DNA from: DATAWK01 sp036267255
GTDB taxonomy: Bacteria; Acidobacteriota; Terriglobia; Terriglobales; Acidobacteriaceae
Assembly (NCBI GenBank): GCA_036267255.1
Contig: DATAWK010000053.1
Coordinates: 1 to 64,000 of the forward strand
Direction of reading: 5' to 3'
DNA length: 64,000 nucleotides
Position 1 is the first letter of the stretch. Each line of letters begins with the position of its first letter. Under the pieces are notes generated by a model. The model had not been told where the DNA came from and did no database searches. It saw only the letters and a program-made list of their open reading frames with translations. Below, piece after piece: positions 25,327 through 34,220 of the stretch. The translations under genes were made by a program, and so were the position numbers.

Positions 25327-25790
25327 AACTCCGTCAATTTTTAAATGTTGTGCCGAAGCCGGTGAGAACCGGAGCTTCCATCTTTGCGGGTTGCGCGGTG
25401 CTGGTCGGCCTGATCGCCGGATTGGTTGAGGGAATCGCCGATGGTCGCACCTTCGATACCGGCATCGGTTTGCTGGCAGGCATTGGGATCGGCGTTGTGA
25501 TCGCAGTCTGGGTGCTGTGTCTGGGCTACGTCTATGGCGATGCGCGGCGGCGCGCCATGCCGCCGATCGCCTGGACACTGGTGGCGATTCTGGTTCCGAA
25601 CCTGCTGGGATTTCTTCTCTACTTTGTGATGCGGCGACCGGTCACGGTCCCCTGCACGCAATGCGGACAGGCGATTGCGCCGGACCAGCGATTCTGTTCC
25701 GGGTGCGGCACGTCACGATCTCAAGCGCCTGCCGGTGAGGTTCCGCCGCAGGTGGGATCTTCGGGGCTGGGTTCCATTCCTATGGGGTGA
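25323..25790 (+). CDS. Membrane protein with C-terminal zinc ribbon
   Basis: Start ATG 25323 overlaps the anti-sigma stop (ATGA). The 155-residue product has two to three TM helices (ASIFAGCAVLVGLIAGLVEGI, GLLAGIGIGVVIAVWVLCLGYVYGDARRR and WTLVAILVPNLLGFLLYFVMRRP). A zinc ribbon C-x2-C-x12-C-x2-C (CTQCGQAIAPDQRFCSGCG) follows. It is the third gene of a sigma/anti-sigma operon, so it may sense or transmit an envelope signal. I do not recognise a named family beyond zinc-ribbon membrane proteins. Confidence 0.8.
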   Translation: MKLRQFLNVVPKPVRTGASIFAGCAVLVGLIAGLVEGIADGRTFDTGIGLLAGIGIGVVIAVWVLCLGYVYGDARRRAMPPIAWTLVAILVPNLLGFLLYFVMRRPVTVPCTQCGQAIAPDQRFCSGCGTSRSQAPAGEVPPQVGSSGLGSIPMG

Positions 25791-25915
25791 GTGCGCCGGG
25801 CCCACGGTTTGCGTGCATTGCGGCAGGGAAGGCGCGGCCGGAGGTGTACCGGTTGCGCTTTCCGGCAGCGAATCGGCAATCCTGTATTATCTCCGTGAAC
25901 AAAGTGAGGAGCCCC

Positions 25916-27790
25916 ATGCGTGCTATGAGTCGCAGGTCGCTGTATTCCATCGTATCGTTCTGTGTCATGTTGTTCTGTGTCGTCAGCGCCGGTTTCAGCC
26001 GGGCGCAGACCAAGAAGACAATCAACACTGCGGCGGACGTGCCTCGCTTTCGCTATCCGTTGAGCGAGCCAGCCAGCACGCTGCTCACGTCCGATGACGC
26101 GACCTTCAACGTGCTCACGCGCAAGGTGGAGAGCGATGTGAACTCGGTGCTGTCGGATTACACCATCGCCGATAAAGAAACACAGAGAGAGCTGCTGGGC
26201 ACGCGACTCGCTGTGCAACTGCTGAACGGAGACATGAAGGGTGCGCTTGCGACCGTACAGCAGGTTCGCGATTTGCAGGACAAGCCGGCGGCCAAGCTGA
26301 CCTACGGCCTGATGACGACCGCGATGGTGAAGGCGTACGAGGACAGCGGCGCCACCACAGGGCCAGCCTACGAACAGGCATTTCAAAAGCACTTTGCTGA
26401 GGAGATCAACGCGCTTCCCTGGGCTACTTCGCAGAACACGGTGAAAGAAATGCGGACCAGCTTCGAGCTGCTTTCGCCCGATCTGCTGGTGGGCAGCGCC
26501 AAGTCCAATCTCGATCCGCAGGTGGCGAAGACGGGTGGTCTGGACCTTCCCGGAGCGCAGGATCTGCTGGGGATGCGCGTTGCGGAAAAGCTCGACCTGC
26601 CGCTGACGAAGAGCACGCTTGCGGTGCTGGCGCCCTATATCGCCAAGCATACCGTGAAGAAGCCGGACATCTGGGCGGCGCGCGATGTGACCCTGACGCC
26701 GGAGGACAAGCTGACGCCGGTGAGGATCGCCATCTTCGATTCCGGCATCGATACCTCGCTGTATCCGGGATTGCTGTTCGTGGATCCTCACCCGGATGGG
26801 CACAGTCCGCATGGACTCGCCTTCGATACGCAAGGCAAGTTGTACGACGGCGATCTGCAGCCGCTGACTGCCGAGCAGAAGGCGACGTACCCGAAAGTGA
26901 TTACGTTGTTTCAGGGGCTCGACGATTTGCAGAGCGGCATTGACTCGCCAGCGGCGGCAGAGGTGCGGAAGACGCTCTCCCATATGCCTCCGGATCAGCT
27001 TGCGCCGTTTCTGAAGCAAATCCGCTTTTTCAGTCAATACATGCACGGCACGCATGTGGCAGGCATCGCGGTGCGCGGCAATCCAGCGGCGCGGCTTGTG
27101 GTTGCGCAGTTCGATGACGCGCTGCCGGACATGCCGTTTACGCCATCGGTCGCGTGGGCTGAGAAGTTCAAGGCGGACTTTCGCCAGGTGGGCGAGTACT
27201 TCAGGAAAAACAATGTCCGGGTGGTGAATATGAGCTGGGCCGACAGCCAGGGCGAGATCGAGCAATGGCTGGACAAGACCAGCACGGAGAAGGACCCCAA
27301 CAAGCGGAAGCAACTGGCGGGGCAAATCTATGCGGTGTGGCGCGATGCGGTCGCGGGCGCGATTGAAGCGGCTCCCAACACGCTCTGGGTCTGCGCCGCG
27401 GGCAACTCCAACAGCAATGCGAGCTTTTTAGGCGATGTGCCCGCCTCGCTGCACCTGCCGAATCTGGTGACGGTCGGAGCTGTGGATCAGGCCGGGGACG
27501 AAACCTCCTTCACCAGCTACGGCGACACGGTGATCCTGGATGCCGACGGCTACGAGGTGGAGAGCTATGTGCCCGGCGGCACGCGGCTGAAGGAGTCCGG
27601 CACGTCGATGGCGTCGCCGAATGTTGCGAACCTGGCGGGAAAATTGATCGCTCTGGATCCGAAGCTGACGCCGGAGCAGACCATTGCGCTGATGAAACAG
27701 GGCGCCACACCGAGCGCCGACGGCCGCATGCATTTGATCAATCCGAGAGCCAGTGTAGCCTTGCTGAAGGAACAGCAGAAGTCGGAGTAG
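25916..27790 (+). CDS. Secreted subtilisin-like serine protease (S8)
   Basis: I chose ATG 25916 (GAGGA at good spacing) for a 624-residue protein with a signal peptide ending FSRAQ. Residues ~30-255 form a long N-terminal propeptide or helper region, unlike I9 inhibitors. The catalytic triad is Asp275 (IFDSGID), His377 (HGTHVAG) and Ser564 (GTSMASP); the oxyanion Asn lies in WVCAAGNSNS. Large insertions separate D and H. The gene follows the sigma/anti-sigma/zinc-ribbon operon after about 125 bp. The role may be extracellular protein degradation or processing. Confidence 0.9.
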   Translation: MRAMSRRSLYSIVSFCVMLFCVVSAGFSRAQTKKTINTAADVPRFRYPLSEPASTLLTSDDATFNVLTRKVESDVNSVLSDYTIADKETQRELLGTRLAVQLLNGDMKGALATVQQVRDLQDKPAAKLTYGLMTTAMVKAYEDSGATTGPAYEQAFQKHFAEEINALPWATSQNTVKEMRTSFELLSPDLLVGSAKSNLDPQVAKTGGLDLPGAQDLLGMRVAEKLDLPLTKSTLAVLAPYIAKHTVKKPDIWAARDVTLTPEDKLTPVRIAIFDSGIDTSLYPGLLFVDPHPDGHSPHGLAFDTQGKLYDGDLQPLTAEQKATYPKVITLFQGLDDLQSGIDSPAAAEVRKTLSHMPPDQLAPFLKQIRFFSQYMHGTHVAGIAVRGNPAARLVVAQFDDALPDMPFTPSVAWAEKFKADFRQVGEYFRKNNVRVVNMSWADSQGEIEQWLDKTSTEKDPNKRKQLAGQIYAVWRDAVAGAIEAAPNTLWVCAAGNSNSNASFLGDVPASLHLPNLVTVGAVDQAGDETSFTSYGDTVILDADGYEVESYVPGGTRLKESGTSMASPNVANLAGKLIALDPKLTPEQTIALMKQGATPSADGRMHLINPRASVALLKEQQKSE

Positions 27791-27860
27791 AAGTTCCCAT
27801 GCAGCGTGAGAGGCCTGCGTAGAGCATAGACGTGTCGCTGGAACGGGATGCGTCTATGAC

Positions 27861-27889
27861 TCTTCTATAATCTGCGGCTCTTCTATAAT
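27861..27889 (+). promoter_or_regulatory. Duplicated -10-like element before the phosphatase gene
   Basis: TCTTCTATAAT occurs at 27861-27871 and again at 27879-27889. The second TATAAT (27884-27889) ends nine bases before a GTG at 27899, so transcripts from it would be leaderless or nearly so. No clear -35 is visible. Confidence 0.4.
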
Positions 27890-27898
27890 GAGTGCTCT

Positions 27899-29065
27899 GT
27901 GCCGATCCCTTCGTCCCAACCCGTCGATCCCCGGCCTGTGCACGGCTTTCGTGCCAAGATGGAACAGTTCTGGAGACGAGTGACGGACGGGCTGGAACTG
28001 AATCAATTGTGGAACCAGTTCCAGACCGATGCGCGTTCCAGCTATCGGCTGTATTCCAAGGACATCGATGCGAGCCGGCCGGACGCGATGCCCAAGCGCA
28101 AGCAGTGGTGGGGCGTCGCGAAGCAGCTGTTCTGGGCCATTCTGGAGAAGCTGTCGCCGGCGCGGCGGGTGCTGTTGCTGGTGGCGCTGCTGCTGATGAT
28201 TCTGAATCCGGAACTGTCGTGGACTACCAAAGAAGGCACGCACCTGATTGGGTTCGACCTGCGGTTGTGGGGCGGCCTGCTGCTGCTGTTGCTGCTGGTG
28301 CTGGAGGTGGGAGACCGGGTGGTGATGAAGCGCGACCTGGAGATTGCGCGCGAGATCCAGACATGGCTGTTGCCGCCGAATCCTCCAATGGTGCCGGGAG
28401 TGGAGATTGCGTTTGCCACGCGACCGGCGAACACGGTGGCGGGAGATTACTACGATGTTTTTTCGCGGGCGGGCGGAGAGGATGGCAATCCAAACTATCT
28501 GTTCGTGGTGGCGGATGTTGCGGGTAAGAGCATTCCCGCAGCGCTGCTGATGGCGACGTTTCAGGCGAGTTTGAAAATGGTGTCGACGACGCCGATGCCT
28601 CTGGGCGCACTGGTGGAACAGATGAATCGTTATGCGTGCACCAACAGCCAGGGCGGATCGCGATTTACGACGGCGTTCCTGGGAGAATATGATCCTGCGG
28701 CGCGGACTTTGACGTACATCAATGCGGGGCACAATGCTCCGATGCTGCGGCGGGCGGCGGGAACGATCGAACGGCTGGAGCAGGGCGGATTGCCATTGGG
28801 CATTCTGGACAACACGACGTACCAGACGGGCACGGTGACGTTGCAGAGCGGGGATTGGCTGGTGATCTTTACCGATGGAGTGGTGGAAGCGATGAACGGC
28901 TGGGACCAGGAATTTGGAGAGCAGCGACTGATCTCTGTCATCAGTGGCGGAGTTGCGGCTTCTCCAAGCCAGCTTTTGAGCAGATTAATGGCGGAGCTGG
29001 ACTTCTTCGTCGGGACTACGCCGCAGCATGACGACATTACCTGCATGCTGGTGAAGGCGCAGTAG
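27899..29065 (+). CDS. Membrane-anchored SpoIIE/PP2C-type serine phosphatase
   Basis: The 388-residue protein (GTG start at 27899; ATG 27959 is an alternative) has two TM helices (RRVLLLVALLLMIL ~95 and LWGGLLLLLLLVLEV ~120). The SpoIIE domain has LEIAREIQTWLLPPNPP, the metal-binding AGDYYDVF, FVVADVAGKSIPAALLMA and the D-D of QHDDITCMLV. Such enzymes dephosphorylate anti-anti-sigma factors in partner-switching systems. No STAS or RsbW gene is adjacent, so its partner must be elsewhere. The duplicated TATAAT lies just upstream. Confidence 0.9.
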   Translation: MPIPSSQPVDPRPVHGFRAKMEQFWRRVTDGLELNQLWNQFQTDARSSYRLYSKDIDASRPDAMPKRKQWWGVAKQLFWAILEKLSPARRVLLLVALLLMILNPELSWTTKEGTHLIGFDLRLWGGLLLLLLLVLEVGDRVVMKRDLEIAREIQTWLLPPNPPMVPGVEIAFATRPANTVAGDYYDVFSRAGGEDGNPNYLFVVADVAGKSIPAALLMATFQASLKMVSTTPMPLGALVEQMNRYACTNSQGGSRFTTAFLGEYDPAARTLTYINAGHNAPMLRRAAGTIERLEQGGLPLGILDNTTYQTGTVTLQSGDWLVIFTDGVVEAMNGWDQEFGEQRLISVISGGVAASPSQLLSRLMAELDFFVGTTPQHDDITCMLVKAQ

Positions 29066-29177
29066 TAAACGCAAAGGATGCCATGGGTGCATCCAGATAT
29101 TTTGAAAGCGTAATCGAATATAAACTTCGATTATCGACATGGAAGCAAATAGCTAGATGAATCCGGAGGAGCATTGT

Positions 29178-30233
29178 ATGCGACAGATATACGCCAACAT
29201 CCTTGAAACGGTCGGGAACACTCCGGTGGTGAAGATCAATAAGCTGGCACCGCCGGATATCAATCTTTTCGTAAAAATAGAGGCTTTCAATCCGCTTGGT
29301 TCCGTCAAGGACCGACTTGCGCTGGGCGTGATTGAGGATGCCGAGAAGACGGGGCGCCTGAAGCCGGGCCAGACGGTGATCGAGGCTACAAGCGGCAATA
29401 CGGGAATCGGGCTGGCAATGGTGTGCGCGCAAAAAGGATATCCGCTGGTGGTCACGATGGCGGAGACATTCAGCGTGGAGAGGCGCAAACTGATGCGCTT
29501 CCTGGGGGCGAAGGTTGTGCTGACCCCGGCGGCGGGCAGAGGTTTGGGCATGATAGCCAAAGCCATCGAACTGGCCGAAGCGCATGGATGGTTTCTCACA
29601 CGTCAGTTTGAAAATGAGGCCAATGCCGACATGCACTCACGAACAACGGCCAGGGAGATCGTGGAAGCTTTCAAGGGCGAGCGGCTGGACTACTGGGTGA
29701 CAGGATTCGGCACGGGCGGCACGCTGAAGGGCGTAGCACGCGTGCTTGCCAAGGAGCGGCCTGACACGAAGATCGTGGTGTGCGAGCCGGATGACGCGCC
29801 CATGCTCTCCAGCGGGATTGAGCAGCAGCGGAACCCGGATGGATCGGCGGCGGTGGGCCACCCGGCGTGGAAGTCGCACCCGCTGCAGGGCTGGAGCCCG
29901 GACTTTATCGCCAAGCTGGCTGGAGACACCGTGGACATGAAGGTCATCAGCCAGGTGGTGCGGATTGAAAATGCAGAAGCCATGCGCTGCAGCAAGGAAC
30001 TTGCGCGCAAGGAAGGAATCTTCGTCGGCATTACTTCGGGTGCGACCTTTGCGGCAGCGCTGCGCGTGGCGGCAGAGGCTCCCAAAGGATCGACGATTCT
30101 GTGCATGTTGCCGGACACGGGAGAACGCTATCTGAGCACGCCGCTCTTCGCAGACGTTTCTGTCGACATGACGGAGGAAGAGATGAAGATTGCACGCTCC
30201 ACTCCCAGCGGATGGCTGCAGCCGGCGCAATAG
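29178..30233 (+). CDS. cysK: Cysteine synthase (O-acetylserine sulfhydrylase-type, PLP-dependent)
   Basis: The start is ATG 29178, after GGAGGAG. The 351-residue protein has the PLP lysine K44 in GSVKDRL, the substrate loop SGNTGIGLA (~72) and the phosphate-binding TGFGTGGTLKG. The terminal SGAT...LPDTGERYLS is family-typical. An unusual ~25-residue insertion follows EPDDAPML (SSGIEQQRNPDGSAAVGHP), longer than in E. coli CysK. It makes L-cysteine from O-acetylserine and sulfide; cystathionine beta-synthase-like activity cannot be excluded. It is monocistronic here. Confidence 0.9.
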   Translation: MRQIYANILETVGNTPVVKINKLAPPDINLFVKIEAFNPLGSVKDRLALGVIEDAEKTGRLKPGQTVIEATSGNTGIGLAMVCAQKGYPLVVTMAETFSVERRKLMRFLGAKVVLTPAAGRGLGMIAKAIELAEAHGWFLTRQFENEANADMHSRTTAREIVEAFKGERLDYWVTGFGTGGTLKGVARVLAKERPDTKIVVCEPDDAPMLSSGIEQQRNPDGSAAVGHPAWKSHPLQGWSPDFIAKLAGDTVDMKVISQVVRIENAEAMRCSKELARKEGIFVGITSGATFAAALRVAAEAPKGSTILCMLPDTGERYLSTPLFADVSVDMTEEEMKIARSTPSGWLQPAQ

Positions 30234-30292
30234 GGCGAGTGGGGAAGATGGAAGCCATGGGCCGTGCGCATGGTTGCGCTGCGGCCCGCGTG

Positions 30293-30649
30293 CTATTGCG
30301 GCAGGAAAAGATCCGGCGCGCCGGGCTTCAGGACGACATAGACACGCCGCCAGGGTTGATCGTCGATCAGCCGCCAGGTGTGTCCGCTGCCGACATTGTC
30401 CGCCGCAATCAATACATCTCCGGGACGCACGATGAAGGTTTCGCCATCGCGGGTGGTGAACTCCAAAGTGCCCGAAAGGGTGATGACATATTGAATTTCG
30501 GGAGCCTCATGCCATGCCAACGAGGCGTGCGGAGGCGATTCCTTGAAGTGGATCGCGACGACGTCGGTGCGCTCGTCCTGAGGGACGGTTCCTTCCAGTA
30601 CGTGCGAGGCATTGTCCGGGCCGGTGTAGAGCTTGAACGCGTGCAGCAT
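30293..30649 (-). CDS. Small cupin-domain protein
   Basis: The 118-residue protein is one conserved cupin barrel: HEAPEIQYVITLSGTLEF (histidine and glutamate/glutamine metal positions) and the second motif FIVRPGDVLIAADNVGSGHTWRLI. AAGGTG precedes the ATG. It starts 12 bp after the stop of the upstream amino-acid-binding-like protein on the same strand, so the two are an operon. The role may be ligand binding or isomerisation; no substrate is inferred. Confidence 0.85.
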   Translation of the reverse strand: MLHAFKLYTGPDNASHVLEGTVPQDERTDVVAIHFKESPPHASLAWHEAPEIQYVITLSGTLEFTTRDGETFIVRPGDVLIAADNVGSGHTWRLIDDQPWRRVYVVLKPGAPDLFLPQ

Positions 30650-30661
30650 TGACAGATCACC

Positions 30662-31381
30662 TTATGATGGAGAATTTGAGGGAAACCAATGGGACTGCAA
30701 TTGCGCAAGGTCCCCGCTTGATTGCAGGGTTTTGAGCGCGCCGTTGACGGCATTGCATAGTTCCGTATTGTCTTTGGCGAAGGCGATGCCGAGCTGCTCG
30801 TGCGTGGGAACCTGAAAGGCGATGGAGAGTTGGGCATCGTTCCGGACGAGCCAGGAGATGACGGGAAAGAGCTTGATTACCAGATCGATGCGTCCTGCTT
30901 TGAGGTCATCGAGCGCGTTGGCGATGCCGTCGTAGGGATAGTACCGGATGTTGGCGATGAGGCCCTGGGCGAGCCAGCGCTGCGCGACAAACTCCGATGT
31001 ATTGCCGGATTGGATGCCCGCAGTGAGGCCGCGAAGATCCTGCGGCGAAGCGACATGCGGCGTACGTTCACGGTTCACGGCGACGCCCTGGTTGAATTCA
31101 AGATATGGACTGGAGAAGAGGACGAGCCGGGAGCGATCCGGCGTGATGGTGGTTCCAGAGCTTACGGCGTCGTACGTTTTCTTTGTCAAGCCATCGAAGA
31201 TGTTATTGAAGTCGTCGCCGGTATACGCAATCCGTTGCAGCGTGAGTCCAAGCTGCGAGGAAATCGCCTGCATCATGGCAATATCGAAGCCGGTGGCTGC
31301 GCCATTTTCCACCAATTCAAAGGGTGGGTCGGGATAGGCGGAAGCGACGACCAGCGTGCCGGGCTGTAACGTGAGCGCCAT
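30662..31381 (-). CDS. Family 3 solute-binding protein, apparently without signal peptide
   Basis: The fold pattern is clear: LVVASAYPDPPFELVENGAATGFDIAMMQAISSQLG, DAVSSGTTITPDRSRLVLFSSPYLEFNQGVAV, DLRGLTAGIQSGNTSEF, AGRIDLVI and LQSHWFPS. This is the SBP_bac_3 amino-acid-binding type. The 239 residues begin at MALTLQPGT with no hydrophobic export signal, and no upstream in-frame extension supplies one. No ABC permease is adjacent. It may be a cytosolic sensor or the substrate-binding part of a dismantled transporter. Operon with the cupin. Confidence 0.85.
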   Translation of the reverse strand: MALTLQPGTLVVASAYPDPPFELVENGAATGFDIAMMQAISSQLGLTLQRIAYTGDDFNNIFDGLTKKTYDAVSSGTTITPDRSRLVLFSSPYLEFNQGVAVNRERTPHVASPQDLRGLTAGIQSGNTSEFVAQRWLAQGLIANIRYYPYDGIANALDDLKAGRIDLVIKLFPVISWLVRNDAQLSIAFQVPTHEQLGIAFAKDNTELCNAVNGALKTLQSSGDLAQLQSHWFPSNSPS

Positions 31382-31456
31382 GGTTTGATCTTAGAGAACC
31401 AAGTCTATCAAAGGGATTTTTCCAGAGACAGAGGGATTTTTTTGTTGGAGGATTGT

Positions 31457-31492
31457 CATACTAAAACAGAATGAGTATTCTGTTTTAGTATG
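31457..31492 (+). promoter_or_regulatory. Perfect palindromic operator overlapping the promoter and start codon
   Basis: CATACTAAAACAGAAT (31457-31472), GAGT spacer, then the exact reverse complement (31477-31492). The last three bases are the ATG of the methyltransferase gene. TTGTCA (31454-31459) and TATTCT (31476-31481), 16 bp apart, make a credible promoter, so the transcript would start near the A of ATG (leaderless). The TetR gene downstream is the likely repressor. Confidence 0.8.
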
Positions 31493-32377
31493 CGCAGCAA
31501 ACAGCCAAGCCGGACTGCCGAATATATGGCCCTTTTTCGCGCCGTGGAAACGGCTGAACGTCCGGGGCGGCGTCTCTTTGAAGATCAATACGCCCTTCCC
31601 CTGCTTTCAGGGCCGCTCAAAATGCTAGCGGAAATTGCCCGGGTGCCCGGTGCAGGCAGACTTGTGCCTGCGTTTCTGGATTTTGGATGGCCGTACACGC
31701 GAAGCTCCGGGGTGGTGCGTACGCGCATGATTGACGATCTTGTGCGGGAGGCAATTCGCGCCGGCGCGAAACAACTGGTCCTGCTGGGTGCGGGATTTGA
31801 CAGCCGTGCGTATCGCCTGGACGAAGCAAGGGGCATACGGATCTTTGAGGTGGACCATCCTGCCACGCAAAGAGCAAAACGCGAACGGCTGCAACGCGGG
31901 CTAAAACGGCCGCCGGAAAATGTGCATTTCGTGGAGGTCGATTTCGAGAAAGACAACCTGGAATTCAAACTGAAAGGAGCAGGCTTCGACGAGAAGAGCC
32001 CTGCCGTGGTGCTGTGGGAAGGTGTCGTGAGTTACCTGACCGAGCCTGCAGTCAACGCCAATCTTACGGTTCTGGCTCGACTGCTTGCTCCCCGCAGTCA
32101 ATTGATTGTCACGTATGTGCATAAAGGGGCGCTGGATGGCTCGGTGACGTTTCGAGGTTCCCGCCGATGGAAGTCCTGGGTCCGACGGAGCGGGGAACCC
32201 TTTCTGTTTGGCTTCGATCCGACAACGCTGGCAGAAAGCGTCGGGCGTCATGGTTTTCTGTTGCAAAGCGATGTATCCACCGCGGAAGCCACGACGCGGT
32301 ATTGTGCCGGGAATGGACGGCATGAGACGGGTTCTGAGTTATACAGGGTCGCGACCATGATTCGCGCCGGAGCATAG
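31490..32377 (+). CDS. Class I SAM-dependent methyltransferase (leucine carboxyl methyltransferase-like)
   Basis: The 295-residue protein has the LCM/Ppm1-like pattern: TAEYMALFRAVETAERP, LLGAGFDSRAYRLDE (SAM motif I), FEVDHPATQRAKRE, HFVEVDFEKD and VLWEGVVSYLTEPAV. Members methylate carboxylates of unknown small molecules or polyketide-like compounds. Start ATG 31490 is inside a perfect palindrome and no ribosome binding site is seen, so translation is probably leaderless. It is coupled to a TetR gene 3 bp downstream. Confidence 0.9.
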   Translation: MRSKQPSRTAEYMALFRAVETAERPGRRLFEDQYALPLLSGPLKMLAEIARVPGAGRLVPAFLDFGWPYTRSSGVVRTRMIDDLVREAIRAGAKQLVLLGAGFDSRAYRLDEARGIRIFEVDHPATQRAKRERLQRGLKRPPENVHFVEVDFEKDNLEFKLKGAGFDEKSPAVVLWEGVVSYLTEPAVNANLTVLARLLAPRSQLIVTYVHKGALDGSVTFRGSRRWKSWVRRSGEPFLFGFDPTTLAESVGRHGFLLQSDVSTAEATTRYCAGNGRHETGSELYRVATMIRAGA

Positions 32378-32380
32378 CCG

Positions 32381-33007
32381 ATGCCGAAGATCAGCAAAGA
32401 GAAAAGAGAAGCTCGCCGTCTCGAGATTCTCGATGTGGCCGCACGCTGTTTTGCGCGGCAGGGCTTTCACCGCACCTCGATGGAGGACATTGTTCGGGAA
32501 TCGAAGTCGAGCCCGGGCGCGATTTACTGTTACTTTCGCAGCAAGAATGACATTATCGCAGCCATCGCCGATCAAAGGCACAACCGCGAATCGGCGCTGG
32601 TGGCGGAGCTGCTGACGTCGAACAATGTTTCCGAGGGTCTGCAACATCTGGCGCGTTCGTTTTTTGAGATGTTGCAGGATGCAAAAGAAAGAGAACGGCG
32701 AAAGGTAACGATCCAGATCTGGGCCGAATCTCTTCGAGACAAACGAATAAGAAAGATCGTAGAGCGTGGAATCCGGCAGCGCGATGTTCTTACTGCGTCG
32801 CTGCGCAGCGCGCAGCGAGCAGGCCAACTACCCAAAAACCTGGACACCGATGCATTCTCGCGCGTGCTGCTCGCGCTGTTGCAGGGATTTATTCTGCAGC
32901 AGGCATGGGAACCTGCGCTGGATACGGAAGCATATCTGGCAACGGTCAGCCGTCTTATCAACTCTGTTTTCAGCGAGGCTGGAGGCACACGTCGAGCAGT
33001 TGGATGA
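32381..33007 (+). CDS. TetR-family transcriptional regulator
   Basis: The 208-residue product has the TetR HTH at the N-terminus (RRLEILDVAARCFARQGFHRTSMEDIVRESKSSPGAIYCYFRSKNDI) and a C-terminal ligand domain ending ...FSEAGG. It starts 3 bp after the methyltransferase stop, so both are co-transcribed, and the palindrome at 31457-31492 is its probable operator. Autoregulation with release by an unknown inducer is expected. Confidence 0.95.
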   Translation: MPKISKEKREARRLEILDVAARCFARQGFHRTSMEDIVRESKSSPGAIYCYFRSKNDIIAAIADQRHNRESALVAELLTSNNVSEGLQHLARSFFEMLQDAKERERRKVTIQIWAESLRDKRIRKIVERGIRQRDVLTASLRSAQRAGQLPKNLDTDAFSRVLLALLQGFILQQAWEPALDTEAYLATVSRLINSVFSEAGGTRRAVG

Positions 33008-33041
33008 CTTGAGAATTTTTAAGGCGTGACGACGCAGGCGT

Positions 33042-34208
33042 TCAGCGGCGAGCTATGAGACGCTCGCGCACGTCCGAGTGCGTTGCCATGTCGATGCAGG
33101 TCCAGGCCATCGACAGAGCTCCGTCCACAAGCGCCTTGTCTGCGTCCGGCGTGATGCAGTGCGCGGTGAATTCCGGCTGGTGGTTGACGGCGGGTAAAGA
33201 ATTGATGCCGATCATAGGATGGATGGACGGCATGGCCAGAGAGACATTGCCCATGTCGGTGGAACCGGTGGGCCGCGTTTCCCACTCTCCGAGAGGAGGA
33301 AACGGACGCCCCAGCGCCTCAGAATTTTTGCGGTAAAGAGAGGCCATGGCGTCGTCGTGACGCACTTCGGCATACGGCTTGTCGCCGCCGGTGATGGCAA
33401 CTTTCGCGCCTGTTGCCAGGCCTCCGGCTTCAAAGCAGCGGTAAACTTTGGGCCGCAGATCGGCAAGCTGCTCCAGCGTTTCAGAACGGACGATGTATTT
33501 GGCCGAGGTGTGAGCGGGAACGACGTTCGGCGCAACTCCGCCATGGGTGATGATGCCGTGGATTCGATCGGTGGAGCGGATATGCTGGCGCAGCAGGCCG
33601 ATTGCCGTTTGCGCGATGGTGAGCGCATCGGCGGCGTTGACGCCCAGCTCGGGAAATGCCGAGGCGTGCGACTCCTTGCCGGTGCAATGCACTTCAAACA
33701 TGGAAGCAGCGATGAACTTGGAACGGAGCATGTCAAACGGCGCGGGGTGCACCATCATGGCAGCGTGGATGCCGTCAAAAGCGCCGCGCTCCAGCAGGAG
33801 AATTTTTCCGCCGGCGTTGCCTACTTCTTCGGCGGGCGTGCCGATGACGCTGATGGTGAGGCCCAGCTCATCGGCTACTTTGGCCGCGGCGAGGGCGGCG
33901 CCAACGGCGGATGCCGCGATGATGTTGTGGCCGCAGGCATGGCCGATGCCGGGCAGCGAATCGTATTCAGCGCAAATGCCGATGTGCAAAGGACCCGATC
34001 CGGCGCGGGCGCGGAAGGCCGTGGGAAGATCGCAGATGCCTTTTTCCACGGTGAAGCCGGCGTCGTCGAGAGATTCGCAGAGCCAGGAAGAGGCTTTCTC
34101 TTCCTCAAAACCCAGTTCGGGGTGAGCGTGAATGCGATGGCTGAGTGCAATGAGCCCGTCGCGGGCGGAGTCGAAACGTTCTCGCGCTGCGGATTTTGCG
34201 TCCATCAT
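33042..34208 (-). CDS. M20-family amidohydrolase (AbgB/peptidase M20D-like)
   Basis: The 388-residue protein has the M20 metal-site motifs CAEYDSLPGIGHACGHN and GTPAEEVGNAGGK, plus HPAPFDML and a dimerisation domain between ~165 and 290. It resembles p-aminobenzoyl-glutamate hydrolase subunit and aminoacylase members; the substrate is likely an N-acyl amino acid or peptide conjugate. It begins 12 bp after the isoprenoid-fold protein gene on the same strand. A TATAAT 11 bp before its ATG could be a separate promoter. Two adjacent ATG codons (34208/34205). Confidence 0.9.
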   Translation of the reverse strand: MMDAKSAARERFDSARDGLIALSHRIHAHPELGFEEEKASSWLCESLDDAGFTVEKGICDLPTAFRARAGSGPLHIGICAEYDSLPGIGHACGHNIIAASAVGAALAAAKVADELGLTISVIGTPAEEVGNAGGKILLLERGAFDGIHAAMMVHPAPFDMLRSKFIAASMFEVHCTGKESHASAFPELGVNAADALTIAQTAIGLLRQHIRSTDRIHGIITHGGVAPNVVPAHTSAKYIVRSETLEQLADLRPKVYRCFEAGGLATGAKVAITGGDKPYAEVRHDDAMASLYRKNSEALGRPFPPLGEWETRPTGSTDMGNVSLAMPSIHPMIGINSLPAVNHQPEFTAHCITPDADKALVDGALSMAWTCIDMATHSDVRERLIARR

Positions 34209-34220
34209 GATTGCGCGTAA

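Noticed and set aside
25721..27325. Minus-strand 534-codon frame opposite the subtilisin
   Set aside because: The plus strand has all three catalytic motifs; this frame does not.
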